This document shows positions 1-9,851 of a DNA stretch of 64,000 nt, piece after piece. Source of the DNA: Hyphomonadaceae bacterium (GTDB taxonomy: Bacteria > Pseudomonadota > Alphaproteobacteria > Caulobacterales > Aquidulcibacteraceae). A model generated the notes under the pieces. The model was not told the DNA's origin, made no database searches, and was given only the letters and a program-made list of their open reading frames with translations. Positions within the stretch are counted from its first letter, which is position 1; every line of letters starts with the position of its first letter. The stretch spans positions 186,001 to 250,000 of the forward strand of contig WRPI01000001.1 of NCBI GenBank assembly GCA_009773395.1, read 5' to 3'. The position numbers were made by a program, and so were the translations under genes.

Positions 1-1
1 T

Positions 2-1192
2 AGGCGGCCAATGCCGATTGCAATTGCCGATTTTGCAGGTCCAAATGGTGCCAATATTGCCCAAGTTGTGCGCGAAGACCTTGAAAGATCTGGCCTATTC
101 ACAGTGCAAAACCCACAAAGTTTCGCGGGGCGCATTCCCGATGTCAATGTAACCCCGCGCTTCACCGATTGGCGCGCAATAAGCACTGAAGCCCTTGTTA
201 TTGGTCGTGGCTCGCAAACCGAAGAACGGTTAAGGGTTGAGTTTCGGCTTTGGGACATTTATGGTCAAAGCCAATTATTGGGGCTTGAATTTTCTTCATC
301 CGATGTGAATTGGCGCCGCATTGCCCACAAAGTTGCTGATGCCATATACGGACGGCTTACTGGCAAGACCGGCATGTTTGATAGCCGCGTAATTTTTGTA
401 TCCGAAACTGGACCGCGCACCAATCGCATAAAGCGCTTGGCAGTCATGGATCAAGACGGCGCGAACCCGAGCTTTCTAACCGATGGCGATGAGCAAATTT
501 TGAACCCAAGATTTAGCACGTCGGGCCAGCAAGTTGTCTATACTTCATTGGGCCAAAGAGGTTTGAAACTTTGGGTGCTGGATATTCCAACTGGTCGCCG
601 TGAAGCCGTAACTGGCCTTGGCAATATGGTTTTTGCCCCGCGTTTTTCGCGCGATGGGCAATCGCTGATTTTTAGTTCGGATCGTGACGGCAACACCGAT
701 ATTATGACCAAAAACCTCAGAACTGGCCAAGTGCGCAGATTAACTGATAACCCTGCGATTGACACTTCGCCCGATTTTTCACCTGACAGCAGTAGAGTTG
801 TTTTCACATCGGATAGATCTGGCAATCCGCAAATTTACAAAATGAATGCGCAGGGCACTGGTGTTGCGCGGATTTCATTTGGATCTGGCCGTTATTCAAC
901 GCCTGTATGGTCACCCGATGGTACTATGGTCGCATTCACCAAACAAGCGGGCGGGCAATTCCATATTGGGGTTATGAATTCAGATGGTTCAAATGAACGG
1001 ATATTGGCGAGCTCATATTTGGTCGAAGGCCCCAGCTTTGCACCAAATGGACGGGTTATTGTTTTCCAACGCGAAGAAGGCCCAGGGGCTTCTCCAAGCA
1101 TTTGGACAGTTGATGTGTCGGGGGCAAATTTACGTAAAGTATCAATTGGTGTATCAGGTTCAGATCCTGCATGGTCGCCAATGTTGGAATAG
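2..1192 (+). CDS. tolB: Tol-Pal system protein TolB (5' end outside window)
   Basis: Periplasmic beta-propeller protein of the Tol-Pal system, which links the inner membrane TolQRA motor to the outer membrane lipoprotein Pal during cell constriction. The reading frame is open to the left edge of the window (codons before the first in-frame ATG at 11 have no stop), so the signal peptide and the first part of the N-terminal domain are missing; about 396 residues remain. Visible are the N-terminal domain (MPIAIADF start region) and repeated propeller motifs of the type WSPDG/FSPDS with SDRDG/SDRSG loops over residues 160-390. It is followed after 36 nt by pal and then cpoB, the standard tol-pal order. 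Identification is secure; only the true start is unknown. Confidence 0.97.
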   Translation, partial: RRPMPIAIADFAGPNGANIAQVVREDLERSGLFTVQNPQSFAGRIPDVNVTPRFTDWRAISTEALVIGRGSQTEERLRVEFRLWDIYGQSQLLGLEFSSSDVNWRRIAHKVADAIYGRLTGKTGMFDSRVIFVSETGPRTNRIKRLAVMDQDGANPSFLTDGDEQILNPRFSTSGQQVVYTSLGQRGLKLWVLDIPTGRREAVTGLGNMVFAPRFSRDGQSLIFSSDRDGNTDIMTKNLRTGQVRRLTDNPAIDTSPDFSPDSSRVVFTSDRSGNPQIYKMNAQGTGVARISFGSGRYSTPVWSPDGTMVAFTKQAGGQFHIGVMNSDGSNERILASSYLVEGPSFAPNGRVIVFQREEGPGASPSIWTVDVSGANLRKVSIGVSGSDPAWSPMLE

Positions 1193-1228
1193 CTTATAGA
1201 TAGAAATGTGAAGTTGAAAGGAAATCAA

Positions 1229-1822
1229 ATGACTTATTCAAAATTGAATTATGTTGGGCTATCGGCCTTCATATTGCTGGCGGCTTGCGCAAGCAAACCA
1301 CCCACTACCAATACTGCCAATACTGGTGCTGGTTCACGCTCAACTGAAGCGGCAGCGCTTCCACCTGCTTCTGCTACGAACCAAGGCGCTGGCCAAGGCG
1401 GAAATCAAGGCGCGAATTCGGGGCTTTATGGCAATAATTATGGCGCTGGGCAAAATGCTGCCAATCCATATGCGGGGCAAGTTCTGGCCACTTTGGGCGA
1501 TAGAGTATTTTTTGCGACGGATGCCTACAACCTTTCAGAAGAAGCGCGGGCAACTTTAAGCCGCCAAGCAGCGTGGCTTAATGGCAATCCCAACTCAAGG
1601 CTTTTGGTGGCTGGGAATTGCGATGAGCGCGGGACACGCGAATATAATTTGGCGCTTGGCGCAAGGCGTGCCAATTCGGTCAAAGATTTTCTAGTCAGCC
1701 TTGGCGTAAATGCGAACCGCATTGAAACTGTTTCATATGGCAAGGAGCGCCCGATTGATGACCGGCCAAATGAAAGTGGTTGGGCAATCAATCGTAACTC
1801 GCACTCTATGCCAATCAATTAG
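1229..1822 (+). CDS. pal: Peptidoglycan-associated lipoprotein Pal
   Basis: Outer-membrane lipoprotein that binds peptidoglycan diaminopimelate and interacts with TolB. I choose the ATG at 1229 rather than the upstream in-frame GTG at 1208 because an AAAGGAAA ribosome site lies a few bases before it and because it puts the lipobox (LAAC, lipidated Cys at residue 20) at a normal distance. The mature protein has a low-complexity Gly/Asn/Ala/Thr linker (about residues 25-85) and a C-terminal OmpA-like domain with the motif CDERGTREYNLALGARRA, containing the Asp and Arg expected to bind DAP. The residue before CDERGT is Asn where many Pal proteins have His. 197 aa. It lies between tolB and cpoB. 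Confidence 0.96.
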   Translation: MTYSKLNYVGLSAFILLAACASKPPTTNTANTGAGSRSTEAAALPPASATNQGAGQGGNQGANSGLYGNNYGAGQNAANPYAGQVLATLGDRVFFATDAYNLSEEARATLSRQAAWLNGNPNSRLLVAGNCDERGTREYNLALGARRANSVKDFLVSLGVNANRIETVSYGKERPIDDRPNESGWAINRNSHSMPIN

Positions 1823-1833
1823 AAAGCCGCATA

Positions 1834-2691
1834 ATGGTAAATCCTAAGGCGGCTTCGACGTGGCTTGTTTTAACTGCATTAATGGCACAGCCAGTGGTCG
1901 CACAAACTCGGCCACCTGTCACTGTGCCTGCACCAACAATTGTCGAGACACCAGCTTCGCGAGCATTGATTCGGGTCGATGAATTAGAAGTCGAATTTCG
2001 AGCACTTACTAATCGTCTGGAATTGATAGAGGCAGAATTAGCCACGCAAAAGGAAGCCAATGCGAGATTAGCGCGCCTGTTTGATGAAAGTCAGGCGCGT
2101 TTAGCCGCCGCTTCAAGCCCAAGCGAGGCGCCCGCAGACGCAACGGCAAATCCACCAACTCCGACGGTGACAACCGAAACCTCTCCTACGCCAACCGATG
2201 CCCAGCCAGCCAATCCAACACCCACGCCGCCAGTCACAGCCGAACAAACGCAGCCGCCAGCCGCAACGCAAGCGGTGACCACACCGCCGCCTGCCGAACC
2301 GCCAAAGCCTGCGCCAGTGTTATTGGCCGAAGCGCGTCTGCATATTCAACGCGGTGAGTTTCAAAATGCCGAGCTCAAGCTGAATGAAATTGTCGAAAAT
2401 CAAGCCGATTCGCCAGAATCACCAGAAGCGCTTTGGCTTTTGGGCGAAACCCGCTTTGTTCAACAAGCCTATGCTCCAGCAGCCCAAGCCTATGTTGCAT
2501 ATTTGGGGAAAGCGCCAAATGGCCCACGAATGCCAAATGCCTATATAGGCCTAGCAAGCGCATTTCGTGAATTGGGCGATAATCGGCAACGATGCCTTGC
2601 ATTGGCCGAATATACGAGGCGCGCCGTCAACCCGACCAGCGTGCAACGTGCCAGAGCTGACGCCGAAATCGCTAGGGCGACCTGCCCGTAA
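1834..2691 (+). CDS. cpoB: Tol-Pal system coordinator CpoB/YbgF
   Basis: Periplasmic TPR protein that coordinates outer membrane constriction with peptidoglycan synthesis. It has an N-terminal signal peptide ending near VVAQ (residue about 24), a short coiled-coil region (residues 45-95), a long Pro/Thr/Ala-rich linker (about 95-165), and C-terminal TPR repeats (about 170-285; LAEARLHIQRGEF, ALWLLGETRFVQ). This three-part architecture and its position 11 nt after pal identify the family. 285 aa. It ends 3 nt before tilS, so the four genes are probably co-transcribed. Confidence 0.93.
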   Translation: MVNPKAASTWLVLTALMAQPVVAQTRPPVTVPAPTIVETPASRALIRVDELEVEFRALTNRLELIEAELATQKEANARLARLFDESQARLAAASSPSEAPADATANPPTPTVTTETSPTPTDAQPANPTPTPPVTAEQTQPPAATQAVTTPPPAEPPKPAPVLLAEARLHIQRGEFQNAELKLNEIVENQADSPESPEALWLLGETRFVQQAYAPAAQAYVAYLGKAPNGPRMPNAYIGLASAFRELGDNRQRCLALAEYTRRAVNPTSVQRARADAEIARATCP

Positions 2692-2694
2692 AAT

Positions 2695-3789
2695 ATGGCC
2701 GCGCCTAACCCCAGCGCCGCGCCACTTGGATTGCAATCCAAGTTTTTCAATAAAATGGATTGGCTCCTCGAAAAATTTGGCTCGAAATTCATAATTGGGC
2801 TTTCAGGTGGTGGCGACTCCCTAGCACTTACAAAATTATGCGCGGAATATCAAATTAAGAACCAAAGCGCCCAATTTCAGGCAGTCATTATCGACCATGC
2901 CATTGCAATCGGTTCGGACGATGTAGCTGCACAAGCGGCGAAGCAAGCGCAGGCAATGGGCATTGATGCTCGAATTTTGCGGGTAAGCGTTAGAATAACA
3001 ACCTCAATTCAAGAAGAAGCACGAAAACGCCGATACGAATTATTGAACCAAGCTGCCCTTGAATTTGGGGCGAAAACAATTCTCCTCGCGCATAATTTTG
3101 AAGATCAAATCGAGACTTTGTTGTTCCGAATGCTTCGTAAAACGGGGCTTGATGGTTTGGCTGGAATGCGTGATGTCCAAGCTAGTTATGACCAGAAGCG
3201 AGGCGAGACCTTTATTCTCGCGCGGCCATTATTAGATGTGAGTCGTGATAGTTTGCGCAAATATTTGGCCGAAAACGGAATAGAATATTATGATGACCCA
3301 GCAAATGAAAACCAAGATTTTTCACGGGTAAAAATTCGCAAAACTTGGCCCAAAATTCGTGCCATCGGTTTTAGTGAATCAAAATTGTTGAAAATCCGTG
3401 ATTTGGCGCTACAACTTCGAGAAATGAGTGAGAAACAAACCCGCGAGTTTTTGTCCACCAATCTCATAATTGATGCTGCGCTTTCAAAAATTTCGCTTAA
3501 TCTCTCCGAAGAAAATGTGCACATAAGACAACGGGCTTTGAGCGCAATAATACAGGCACTAAGCGGCAAGCAATATTTGGAATATCAAAAAATTGAAAGC
3601 CTTGCGGCGCGAATTTCGGAAGCAAATTTCAAAAGCGCCACTTTGGCTAATGTCCAGATAAAGTTGAAAAATGCCGCTTTGGTTTTTTCACCCGCGCCAA
3701 AACGCAAAAATCAGGCGCAACCAAGCTGTGCAGAATATGGTCGATTGCGAAATGCGATATTTGCTTTATTGAACGATTTTGACATTTAG
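2695..3789 (+). CDS. tilS: tRNA(Ile)-lysidine synthase TilS
   Basis: N-type ATP pyrophosphatase that attaches lysine to C34 of the CAU-anticodon tRNA-Ile, changing its decoding from AUG to AUA. The PP-loop signature SGGGDS is at about residues 40-45, followed by the usual HNFEDQIET motif and a degenerate C-terminal region. 364 aa, within the range for short alphaproteobacterial TilS. It starts 3 nt after cpoB and precedes ftsH, the common order downstream of tol-pal in alphaproteobacteria. The C-terminal substrate-binding domain looks shorter than in E. coli. Confidence 0.93.
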   Translation: MAAPNPSAAPLGLQSKFFNKMDWLLEKFGSKFIIGLSGGGDSLALTKLCAEYQIKNQSAQFQAVIIDHAIAIGSDDVAAQAAKQAQAMGIDARILRVSVRITTSIQEEARKRRYELLNQAALEFGAKTILLAHNFEDQIETLLFRMLRKTGLDGLAGMRDVQASYDQKRGETFILARPLLDVSRDSLRKYLAENGIEYYDDPANENQDFSRVKIRKTWPKIRAIGFSESKLLKIRDLALQLREMSEKQTREFLSTNLIIDAALSKISLNLSEENVHIRQRALSAIIQALSGKQYLEYQKIESLAARISEANFKSATLANVQIKLKNAALVFSPAPKRKNQAQPSCAEYGRLRNAIFALLNDFDI

Positions 3790-3796
3790 CGATGTC

Positions 3797-3962
3797 CTAG
3801 AGCGGTGGATGTTCAAGTTGAATCGAATTTGTTGCAGCAATTTTGTGCCAGTTTTGGTGACAAATATGCGGTGAATACTGGAGTATTCGCCAAATATTTG
3901 TTGCCGAAAATGGTGCAAAAGGGCGCGGCAAAGCGATGCAACTTGGACGTCCGACGCTCTAG
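3797..3962. repeat. Dispersed inverted-repeat element A, copy 1
   Basis: A 166 bp intergenic element bounded by inverted ends: it opens with CTAGAGCG and closes with CGCTCTAG, and the complementarity continues inward for about 28 bp with a few mismatches. At its centre is the palindrome AATACTGGAGTATT. The same sequence, in the opposite orientation, occurs at 15341-15500; long blocks such as AATTTTGTG, AATACTGGAGTATT and GACGCGGCAAA/GGCGCGGCAAA match between the copies. It fills more than half of the 307 bp gap between tilS and ftsH. The rest of the gap (3963-4096) should hold the ftsH promoter, but I see no convincing -35/-10 pair there. Confidence 0.85.
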
Positions 3963-4096
3963 ATGTCTTAATTGTTGTTAAAGTGCTGCTTTTGTGCTTT
4001 TTGCAGGTCTTTATTCAACGATTTTTTGACCTATCTATAAGAAGATTACACCGTGTTCTCGGATAGCATGTTTTTTATCCGCCAATCGAGATTGAA

Positions 4097-6004
4097 ATGA
4101 AATTACGTGACCTTGCTATTTGGGGCTTTTTGGCTCTTTCTTTAATCGCTGTTTTTTCGCTGACGCAAAGACCAGTAACTCCGGGCGCAACCAGTGAAAT
4201 ACCTTATTCGCAATTATTGGCTGAAATTGATGGCGGACAGATTAAAGAAGTCATTACGTCAGGTGATATAATCGAAGGACAAAAAAAGGACGGCAGCAAA
4301 TTTATATCCGTCATTCCTGATCAAGCAATTGATATTATCCCACGTCTTGAACGGGCCCATGTGTCTATTCGCGCCAAAGCCCAAGCACGGCGCCCTAGTT
4401 TCTTGATGTCACTAATTGGTAATTTGCTGCCATTGGTCCTAATGATTGGCGTGTGGTTCTTGCTTATGCGGCAAATGTCTGGCGGTAAAGGCGGCGGCGC
4501 AATGGGTTTTGGCAAATCCAAGGCCAAACTTTTGACCGAAGCCAAAGCACGAGTAACTTTTGAAGATGTTGCTGGCATTGATGAAGCGCGTGAAGAATTA
4601 CAGGAAATTGTCGATTTTCTAAAAGATCCAAGCAAGTTTCAACGCCTTGGCGGCAAAATCCCTAAAGGTGCTTTGCTTATCGGTGCGCCCGGCACTGGTA
4701 AAACCCTTATTGCGCGTGCAGTTGCAGGCGAAGCAAATGTGCCGTTTTTCACAATTTCAGGTTCGGACTTTGTTGAAATGTTCGTCGGTGTTGGTGCATC
4801 GCGCGTGCGCGATATGTTCGAACAAGCCAAGAAAAATGCGCCATGCATTATTTTCATTGATGAAATCGACGCAGTTGGTCGCCATCGCGGTGCTGGCCTT
4901 GGTGGCGGCAATGACGAGCGTGAGCAAACCCTAAACCAGCTTTTAGTCGAAATGGACGGCTTTGAAGCCAATGAAGGCATTATTATTATTGCTGCAACCA
5001 ATCGCCCCGATGTTCTTGACCCTGCGCTTTTGCGCCCAGGCCGTTTTGACCGCCAAGTAGTTGTGAGTTTGCCCGATATCAATGGACGCGAGAAAATTCT
5101 TAAAGTTCATATGAAAAAAGTGCCTTTGTCGTCGGACGTTGATCCCAAAACCATTGCTCGTGGCACGCCAGGGTTTTCGGGCGCTGATTTGATGAATTTG
5201 GTCAATGAAGCTTCTTTACTTGCCGCAAGGCGCGGCATGCGTTTGGTTACGATGCGCGAATTTGAAGACGCCAAAGACAAAGTCATGATGGGCGTAGAGC
5301 GCAAAACTATGGCTATGAGCGATGATGAAAAGAAATTAACTGCCTATCATGAAGGTGGGCATGCTCTGGTTGCTTTAACCGTGCCGCATACTGACCCAGT
5401 TCATAAAGCAACCATAATTCCGCGTGGTCGCGCTTTGGGCATGGTGATGCAATTGCCTGAACGCGACAGATTATCATGGTCTTACCAACAAATGATGAGC
5501 CGCTTGGCTGTCGTTATGGGCGGGAGAGTTGCCGAGGAACTTATATTTGGCAAGGAAGCCATAACTTCGGGCGCTTCTTCGGATCTTGATCAAGCATCAA
5601 AACTGGCGCGTTCAATGGTCACAAGATGGGGATTTTCCGATAAATTGGGCAAAGTTGCTTATGGCGAAAACCAAGAAGAAGTGTTTTTGGGTCATTCGGT
5701 GGCGCGCACTCAAAATGTGTCAGAAGCAACTGCGCAAATTATTGACGATGAAGTTCGCAGATTGACTGATTGGGGCTATGCCGAGGCGACTCGCATTTTA
5801 ACCGAACGCCGCGATGATTTAGAAATTATTGGCAAAGGGCTGTTGGAATTTGAAACTCTAACCGGCGATGAAATATTGGCACTTCTGAAAGGTGTTCGCC
5901 CAATTAGGGACGATGACGATACCAAAACTGATGTCGGCGAGACTTCCTCGGTGCCAACCATCGGTAAAGCTGGCACGGGCAACGCCGAGCCAAGCCCCGC
6001 TTAA
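4097..6004 (+). CDS. ftsH: ATP-dependent zinc metalloprotease FtsH
   Basis: Inner-membrane AAA+ protease that degrades membrane and regulatory proteins. Two transmembrane helices (about residues 5-24 and 102-125) flank a small periplasmic domain. The AAA module has Walker A GAPGTGKT (196-203), Walker B FIDEID and the second region of homology ending in RPGRFDRQ. The protease domain has the zinc motif HEGGH (418-422) and the downstream DLDQA motif supplying the third ligand. 635 aa, normal length. It follows tilS after a 307 bp gap largely made of repeat A, so it probably has its own promoter, and is followed by folP. Confidence 0.98.
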   Translation: MKLRDLAIWGFLALSLIAVFSLTQRPVTPGATSEIPYSQLLAEIDGGQIKEVITSGDIIEGQKKDGSKFISVIPDQAIDIIPRLERAHVSIRAKAQARRPSFLMSLIGNLLPLVLMIGVWFLLMRQMSGGKGGGAMGFGKSKAKLLTEAKARVTFEDVAGIDEAREELQEIVDFLKDPSKFQRLGGKIPKGALLIGAPGTGKTLIARAVAGEANVPFFTISGSDFVEMFVGVGASRVRDMFEQAKKNAPCIIFIDEIDAVGRHRGAGLGGGNDEREQTLNQLLVEMDGFEANEGIIIIAATNRPDVLDPALLRPGRFDRQVVVSLPDINGREKILKVHMKKVPLSSDVDPKTIARGTPGFSGADLMNLVNEASLLAARRGMRLVTMREFEDAKDKVMMGVERKTMAMSDDEKKLTAYHEGGHALVALTVPHTDPVHKATIIPRGRALGMVMQLPERDRLSWSYQQMMSRLAVVMGGRVAEELIFGKEAITSGASSDLDQASKLARSMVTRWGFSDKLGKVAYGENQEEVFLGHSVARTQNVSEATAQIIDDEVRRLTDWGYAEATRILTERRDDLEIIGKGLLEFETLTGDEILALLKGVRPIRDDDDTKTDVGETSSVPTIGKAGTGNAEPSPA

Positions 6005-6044
6005 TTCGCTATCAGGGTGCAGTGATTTGGGTTAGACAACTCTT

Positions 6045-6890
6045 ATGGTCACCGATTATAGCATATTGCATAAACGCCGCGCTGTGCCCTTAGTTATGGG
6101 TATAGTAAACGTCACGCCTGATAGCTTTTCTGATGGCGGTAAATTTATTAGCGCGGACCAAGCAATTGAGCACGGATTGGCGCTTTTTGCGCAGGGTGCG
6201 GATATTATTGATATTGGCGGCGAAAGCACGCGCCCGGGTGCCGAAGACATATCTTTAGGTGATGAAATTGCGCGAGTGTTGCCAGTTATCGAAGGCATTC
6301 GCAAAAAATCAGAAGCGTTAATTTCAATTGACACTCGCAAGCCCGAAGTTGCAAAATTGGCGATTGAAGCGGGCGCAAATATTTGGAATGATGTTTCGGC
6401 CTTGACTTTCGCACCCAATTCCATCGAAGTTGTGGCAAGTTTGGATGTGCCGATTGTCTTAATGCATTCCCAAGGCACACCAAAAAACATGCAGGATAAC
6501 CCAAGCTATGAAGACGTTACAACGCAGGTGCTTAGGTTTCTTTCCATGCGAATTGCGGCTGCAATTATCGGCGGCGTTAAACGACATAATATAATTATTG
6601 ACCCCGGAATTGGTTTTGGCAAAACCCTTGAAAATAATCTAGATTTATTGGCGGATTTGAGCAGGTTTCGCGATCTTGGCTGTCCAGTTTTGCTTGGAGC
6701 CAGCCGCAAAAGCTTTATTGGGAAAATTGATGGTTCCGCAAATGAGCCATTGGCGCGAATTGGCGGTTCTTTGGCTGCTGCGCTTTATGGCGCACAAAAT
6801 GGAGCAGCGATTTTGCGCGTGCATGATGTTGTGGAGACAGTGCAAGCACTTAAAGTCAATTCTGCGATTATCGCCCGCAGCGAGTTTTGA
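6045..6890 (+). CDS. folP: Dihydropteroate synthase FolP
   Basis: Condenses p-aminobenzoate with 6-hydroxymethyl-dihydropterin pyrophosphate in folate synthesis; the sulfonamide target. Both family signatures are present: MGIVNVTPDSFSDGG near the N terminus and GGESTRPGA at about residues 63-71; the pterin-site motif DPGIGFGKT and the C-terminal GASRKSFIG loop are also clear. 281 aa, normal length. It lies 40 nt after ftsH, as in many alphaproteobacteria, but glmM, which often follows, is absent and trhO follows instead. Confidence 0.96.
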   Translation: MVTDYSILHKRRAVPLVMGIVNVTPDSFSDGGKFISADQAIEHGLALFAQGADIIDIGGESTRPGAEDISLGDEIARVLPVIEGIRKKSEALISIDTRKPEVAKLAIEAGANIWNDVSALTFAPNSIEVVASLDVPIVLMHSQGTPKNMQDNPSYEDVTTQVLRFLSMRIAAAIIGGVKRHNIIIDPGIGFGKTLENNLDLLADLSRFRDLGCPVLLGASRKSFIGKIDGSANEPLARIGGSLAAALYGAQNGAAILRVHDVVETVQALKVNSAIIARSEF

Positions 6891-6929
6891 TGGATTGCGA
6901 AGCGGGGGGTTTTTCATTAAAGCACGCTT

Positions 6930-7883
6930 ATGATTTATACCTCGCCCAACCCCGATAATTTGCCTATAAAAGTTTGCGCACTTTACAAATTCAAGACCTT
7001 GAATGAGTTGGCCGCCAAACGCGAAGAGATAGCGGCTGCCTTCACTCAATATGGCATAAAAGGCACATTGCTGATTTCCGAAGAGGGCATTAATGGCACT
7101 ATTTCGGGGCAAGAACAAAATCTTGAAAATGCGATTGCGGCAATTGCAAATGTAACTGGCATAAATGAAATACCGCGCAAATATTCATGGGCGCAAAAAC
7201 ATCCGTTCCATCGCAGTAAAGTCCGCATCAAAAAAGAAATTGTGACAATTGGTTCAAATGATGTGAACCCAAACAAAATTGTTGGCACTTATGTTGCGCC
7301 CAAGGATTGGAACGCAATTATCGGCGACCCCGAAATGCTGGTGCTTGATACACGCAATGATTATGAAGTCGAAATCGGAAGTTTCAAAAACGCCATTGAC
7401 CCGAAAACAGAATCATTTCGCGAATTTCCAAAATTCGTCCGTGAAAATTATGACCCAAAGACCCACAAAAAAGTCGCGATGTTCTGCACTGGCGGCATAA
7501 GATGCGAAAAAGCTTCGGCGTTTATGTTGATGGAAGGGTTTGAAAGCGTTTATCATCTCGAGGGCGGCATTTTGAATTATTTAGACAAGATCCCCGCCGA
7601 AGAAAGCCTATGGGAAGGTGATTGTTTTGTTTTTGACGATCGTGTCGCGGTGGGGCATAGTGTGGCGCTTACAGATTATGTTCTGTGCCATGGTTGCCGC
7701 GCACCTTTAAACGCCGAACAACAAGCAAGCCCTTTATATGTTAAAGGCGTTTCTTGCCCCAAATGTGCCGACAGCCAAAGCGAACAAAACCGCAATCGGG
7801 CGAGTGAGCGTCAAAAACAAATGGAACTTGCGAAGACCCGTGGCATTGTTCACTTAGGTCAAAAACAAGCGAAGAAAGCTTAA
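6930..7883 (+). CDS. trhO: Oxygen-dependent tRNA uridine(34) hydroxylase TrhO (YceA, rhodanese fold)
   Basis: Member of the TrhO/YceA family, which hydroxylates U34 of certain tRNAs on the way to 5-methoxyuridine/cmo5U. An N-terminal acylphosphatase-like domain (KGTLLISEEGINGTISG at about 45-61) is followed by a rhodanese domain whose active-site loop is FCTGGIRCEKA, with the catalytic Cys first. The C-terminal part has paired cysteines (CHGCRAPL and CPKC) that could bind a metal; these are seen in this family. 317 aa. It is followed 6 nt later by thiD. No strong ribosome site is visible before the ATG at 6930. Confidence 0.9.
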   Translation: MIYTSPNPDNLPIKVCALYKFKTLNELAAKREEIAAAFTQYGIKGTLLISEEGINGTISGQEQNLENAIAAIANVTGINEIPRKYSWAQKHPFHRSKVRIKKEIVTIGSNDVNPNKIVGTYVAPKDWNAIIGDPEMLVLDTRNDYEVEIGSFKNAIDPKTESFREFPKFVRENYDPKTHKKVAMFCTGGIRCEKASAFMLMEGFESVYHLEGGILNYLDKIPAEESLWEGDCFVFDDRVAVGHSVALTDYVLCHGCRAPLNAEQQASPLYVKGVSCPKCADSQSEQNRNRASERQKQMELAKTRGIVHLGQKQAKKA

Positions 7884-7889
7884 ATCTAA

Positions 7890-8687
7890 ATGAAGCAAGG
7901 CCGGGTTTTAGTTATTGCGGGTTCTGATTCTGGTGGTGGTGCGGGTATTCAGGCCGACATTAAAGCCATTACAATGACTGGCGGTTTTGCCATGACCGCA
8001 GTTACCGCAATTACGGCGCAAAATACTATGGGTGTATTTGACGTGCACCCTATCCCACTACAGACCATAATAAAGCAAATCGAATGCGTGACTTTTGACA
8101 TTGGGGTCGATGTTGTAAAAACTGGCATGTTGGGCAGCGTTGAAGTGGTTGAAGCAGTGGCCGAGACTTTAACCAGCGCGTGCCCAAATATCCCATACAT
8201 TATTGACCCGGTAATGATTGCCAAAGGTGGACATCCATTGCTCGAAAAAGCTGCGATTAAAGCAGTGCGGGACTTGCTGGTTCCAAAGGCTTTTCTATTG
8301 ACCCCAAATACACCCGAAGCCGAGGCTCTGACCGAAATCAGAATTGAAAATCTTGATGGTCAAAGACGCGCCGCAGAAGCACTCCTGAAACGTGGCGCAA
8401 ATGCTGTGCTTATCAAAGGCGGGCATCTTGATGGCGATGTCATAACCGACCTATTGGCGACCGTAGATGGCGAAGAATTTTTCCATTCAAAACGCATAGA
8501 AAGCACATCAACCCACGGCACAGGCTGCACCTTGGCAAGTGCGATTGCTTCCTATTTGGCGCAAGGCGATGAACTGGCGGTTGCCGTGACAAAAGCCAGA
8601 GAATATGTCTTGAAAGCCATTGAAACCGCAAAAAATTATGGCAAGGGCCATGGGCCGCTTAATCACGGCTGGGTATTGGGAGCATGA
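7890..8687 (+). CDS. thiD: Bifunctional hydroxymethylpyrimidine kinase/phosphomethylpyrimidine kinase ThiD
   Basis: Ribokinase-fold kinase that phosphorylates HMP and HMP-P to HMP-PP in thiamine biosynthesis. Motifs: AGSDSGGGAGIQADIK at the N terminus, the KGGH nucleotide-site segment, and the catalytic anion-hole region STHGTGCTLASAIA near residues 208-221. 265 aa, normal length. It starts 6 nt after trhO and overlaps the next gene by 4 nt, indicating one operon. No thiamine (TPP) riboswitch is seen upstream. Confidence 0.95.
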   Translation: MKQGRVLVIAGSDSGGGAGIQADIKAITMTGGFAMTAVTAITAQNTMGVFDVHPIPLQTIIKQIECVTFDIGVDVVKTGMLGSVEVVEAVAETLTSACPNIPYIIDPVMIAKGGHPLLEKAAIKAVRDLLVPKAFLLTPNTPEAEALTEIRIENLDGQRRAAEALLKRGANAVLIKGGHLDGDVITDLLATVDGEEFFHSKRIESTSTHGTGCTLASAIASYLAQGDELAVAVTKAREYVLKAIETAKNYGKGHGPLNHGWVLGA

Positions 8688-9253
8688 GCGACCTGAATTC
8701 TCGCCTAAAAAACATTATCCGCCAAAGCCCAAAAATTATGGAAGTGCTGCATGTGTGCCGCGAAATTGCCTTGCCCGATTGGCGACTGGTTAGCGGGGCG
8801 GTTTATGGCACTATTTTCAATAGCCTTACTAATCGCCCGCTTGAATACGGCATAAAAGATTATGATATTTGCTATTTTGATGAAGATTTAAGCTGGGACG
8901 CAGAAGATATTTGGATAAAGCGCATTGATGCTGCGCTGCCCGAAGATTTGCGTTCTGCTGCCGAAGTTCGCAATCAAGCACGGGTGCATTTGTGGTTTGA
9001 AGCCAAATTTGGTAGACCATATGCACAATTAAATAGCACTGATGAAAGCCTTGATTCATATTTATGTTTTGCCCATGCCGTGGCAATAAGACTGGAAATG
9101 AACAACAATATTTCTATTTGCGCACCTTTTGGGCTTGAAGATGTGTTTGAAATGAAACTTCGTCCGAATCCGAATAATAAAGCGCCAGACAGGTTTATGG
9201 AAAAATCGCTTTCCATTCAAAGTCGCTGGCCCGAAGTTAAAATTATTGTTTGA
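8684..9253 (+). CDS. Nucleotidyltransferase-like family protein (YbgA-unrelated, PF06042 type)
   Basis: 189 aa protein resembling the family of putative nucleotidyltransferases found across Proteobacteria (DUF925 group). Visible hallmarks are SGAVYGTIFNSLTNRP and, shortly after, IKDYDICYFD, where the two acidic residues would form part of the nucleotidyltransferase metal site, then RNQARVHLWFEAKFGRPY, typical of the family. The substrate is unknown. Its ATG overlaps the thiD stop (ATGA), so translation is probably coupled, but nothing in the sequence ties it to thiamine metabolism. Confidence 0.8.
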   Translation: MSDLNSRLKNIIRQSPKIMEVLHVCREIALPDWRLVSGAVYGTIFNSLTNRPLEYGIKDYDICYFDEDLSWDAEDIWIKRIDAALPEDLRSAAEVRNQARVHLWFEAKFGRPYAQLNSTDESLDSYLCFAHAVAIRLEMNNNISICAPFGLEDVFEMKLRPNPNNKAPDRFMEKSLSIQSRWPEVKIIV

Positions 9254-9299
9254 AGATTTTGTCAGCTTCGGTTCAGAATCTATAATATAGGTTGAATCC

Positions 9300-9851
9300 A
9301 TGAAAAAAATTGCATTATTACTCCTCACATTCACGTTCGCGAGTTGCGCCACCATTGCAAGGCATGAGGCATCTGCCGATGTCTTGGCGCTTGTAAATGC
9401 TTTGCGGGATCGTAATTTGTATGAGATCGAAGCCCGCATTGATAAGAATAGCCTTAAATACCAAGCTCTGAATATTGCACGCGAAATTTTAATTGAAGAA
9501 GCGTCTCAAAGGATTGGTCACGGCCTTGGTGGGCAAATTGCTGCGGTGGCGGCAGTTGATTTGCTCAATCCGGTTATTGAGAGCCTTGCGGAGCGAGTGG
9601 TAGAGCCTGACGCAATTGCTTTTTTTGCGCGGCAAGCAGGGTTGCAACAACAAACCGCCATGCCCTCAAGAATGGAAACGACCATTGCAATTCGCCCAAT
9701 TGACAATAACCGCGTTTGCATCCCCAACCCGCAAAACAACCGTTGCGTTCTATATTTCAACAAATTTCCAGATCGCTGGAAATTGGTTGCAATAGACGAA
9801 GCTGAACTTCGCGCAAAAATACGCGCTCTAAGCCGCCCGAACATCCGCTAG
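9300..9851 (+). CDS. Small lipoprotein-like protein resembling DUF2939 family
   Basis: 183 aa. The N terminus is a lipoprotein signal (FTFASC, Cys about residue 16). The following segment with an [15 protein letters not shown] pattern and the C-terminal [18 protein letters not shown] look like DUF2939 proteins, which have a short membrane anchor and a small alpha/beta domain. This assignment is from pattern memory and is tentative; function is unknown. The gene runs convergently into the chemoreceptor gene and their 3' ends overlap by 24 nt. Confidence 0.7.
   Translation: MKKIALLLLTFTFASCATIARHEASADVLALVNALRDRNLYEIEARIDKNSLKYQALNIAREILIEEASQRIGHGLGGQIAAVAAVDLLNPVIESLAERVVEPDAIAFFARQAGLQQQTAMPSRMETTIAIRPIDNNRVCIPNPQNNRCVLYFNKFPDRWKLVAIDEAELRAKIRALSRPNIR

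Noticed and set aside
2091-2282. Tandem-repeat or CRISPR-like pattern in cpoB
   Set aside because: It is the Pro/Thr/Ala-rich coding linker; there are no regular spaced repeats. No CRISPR array exists in the window.
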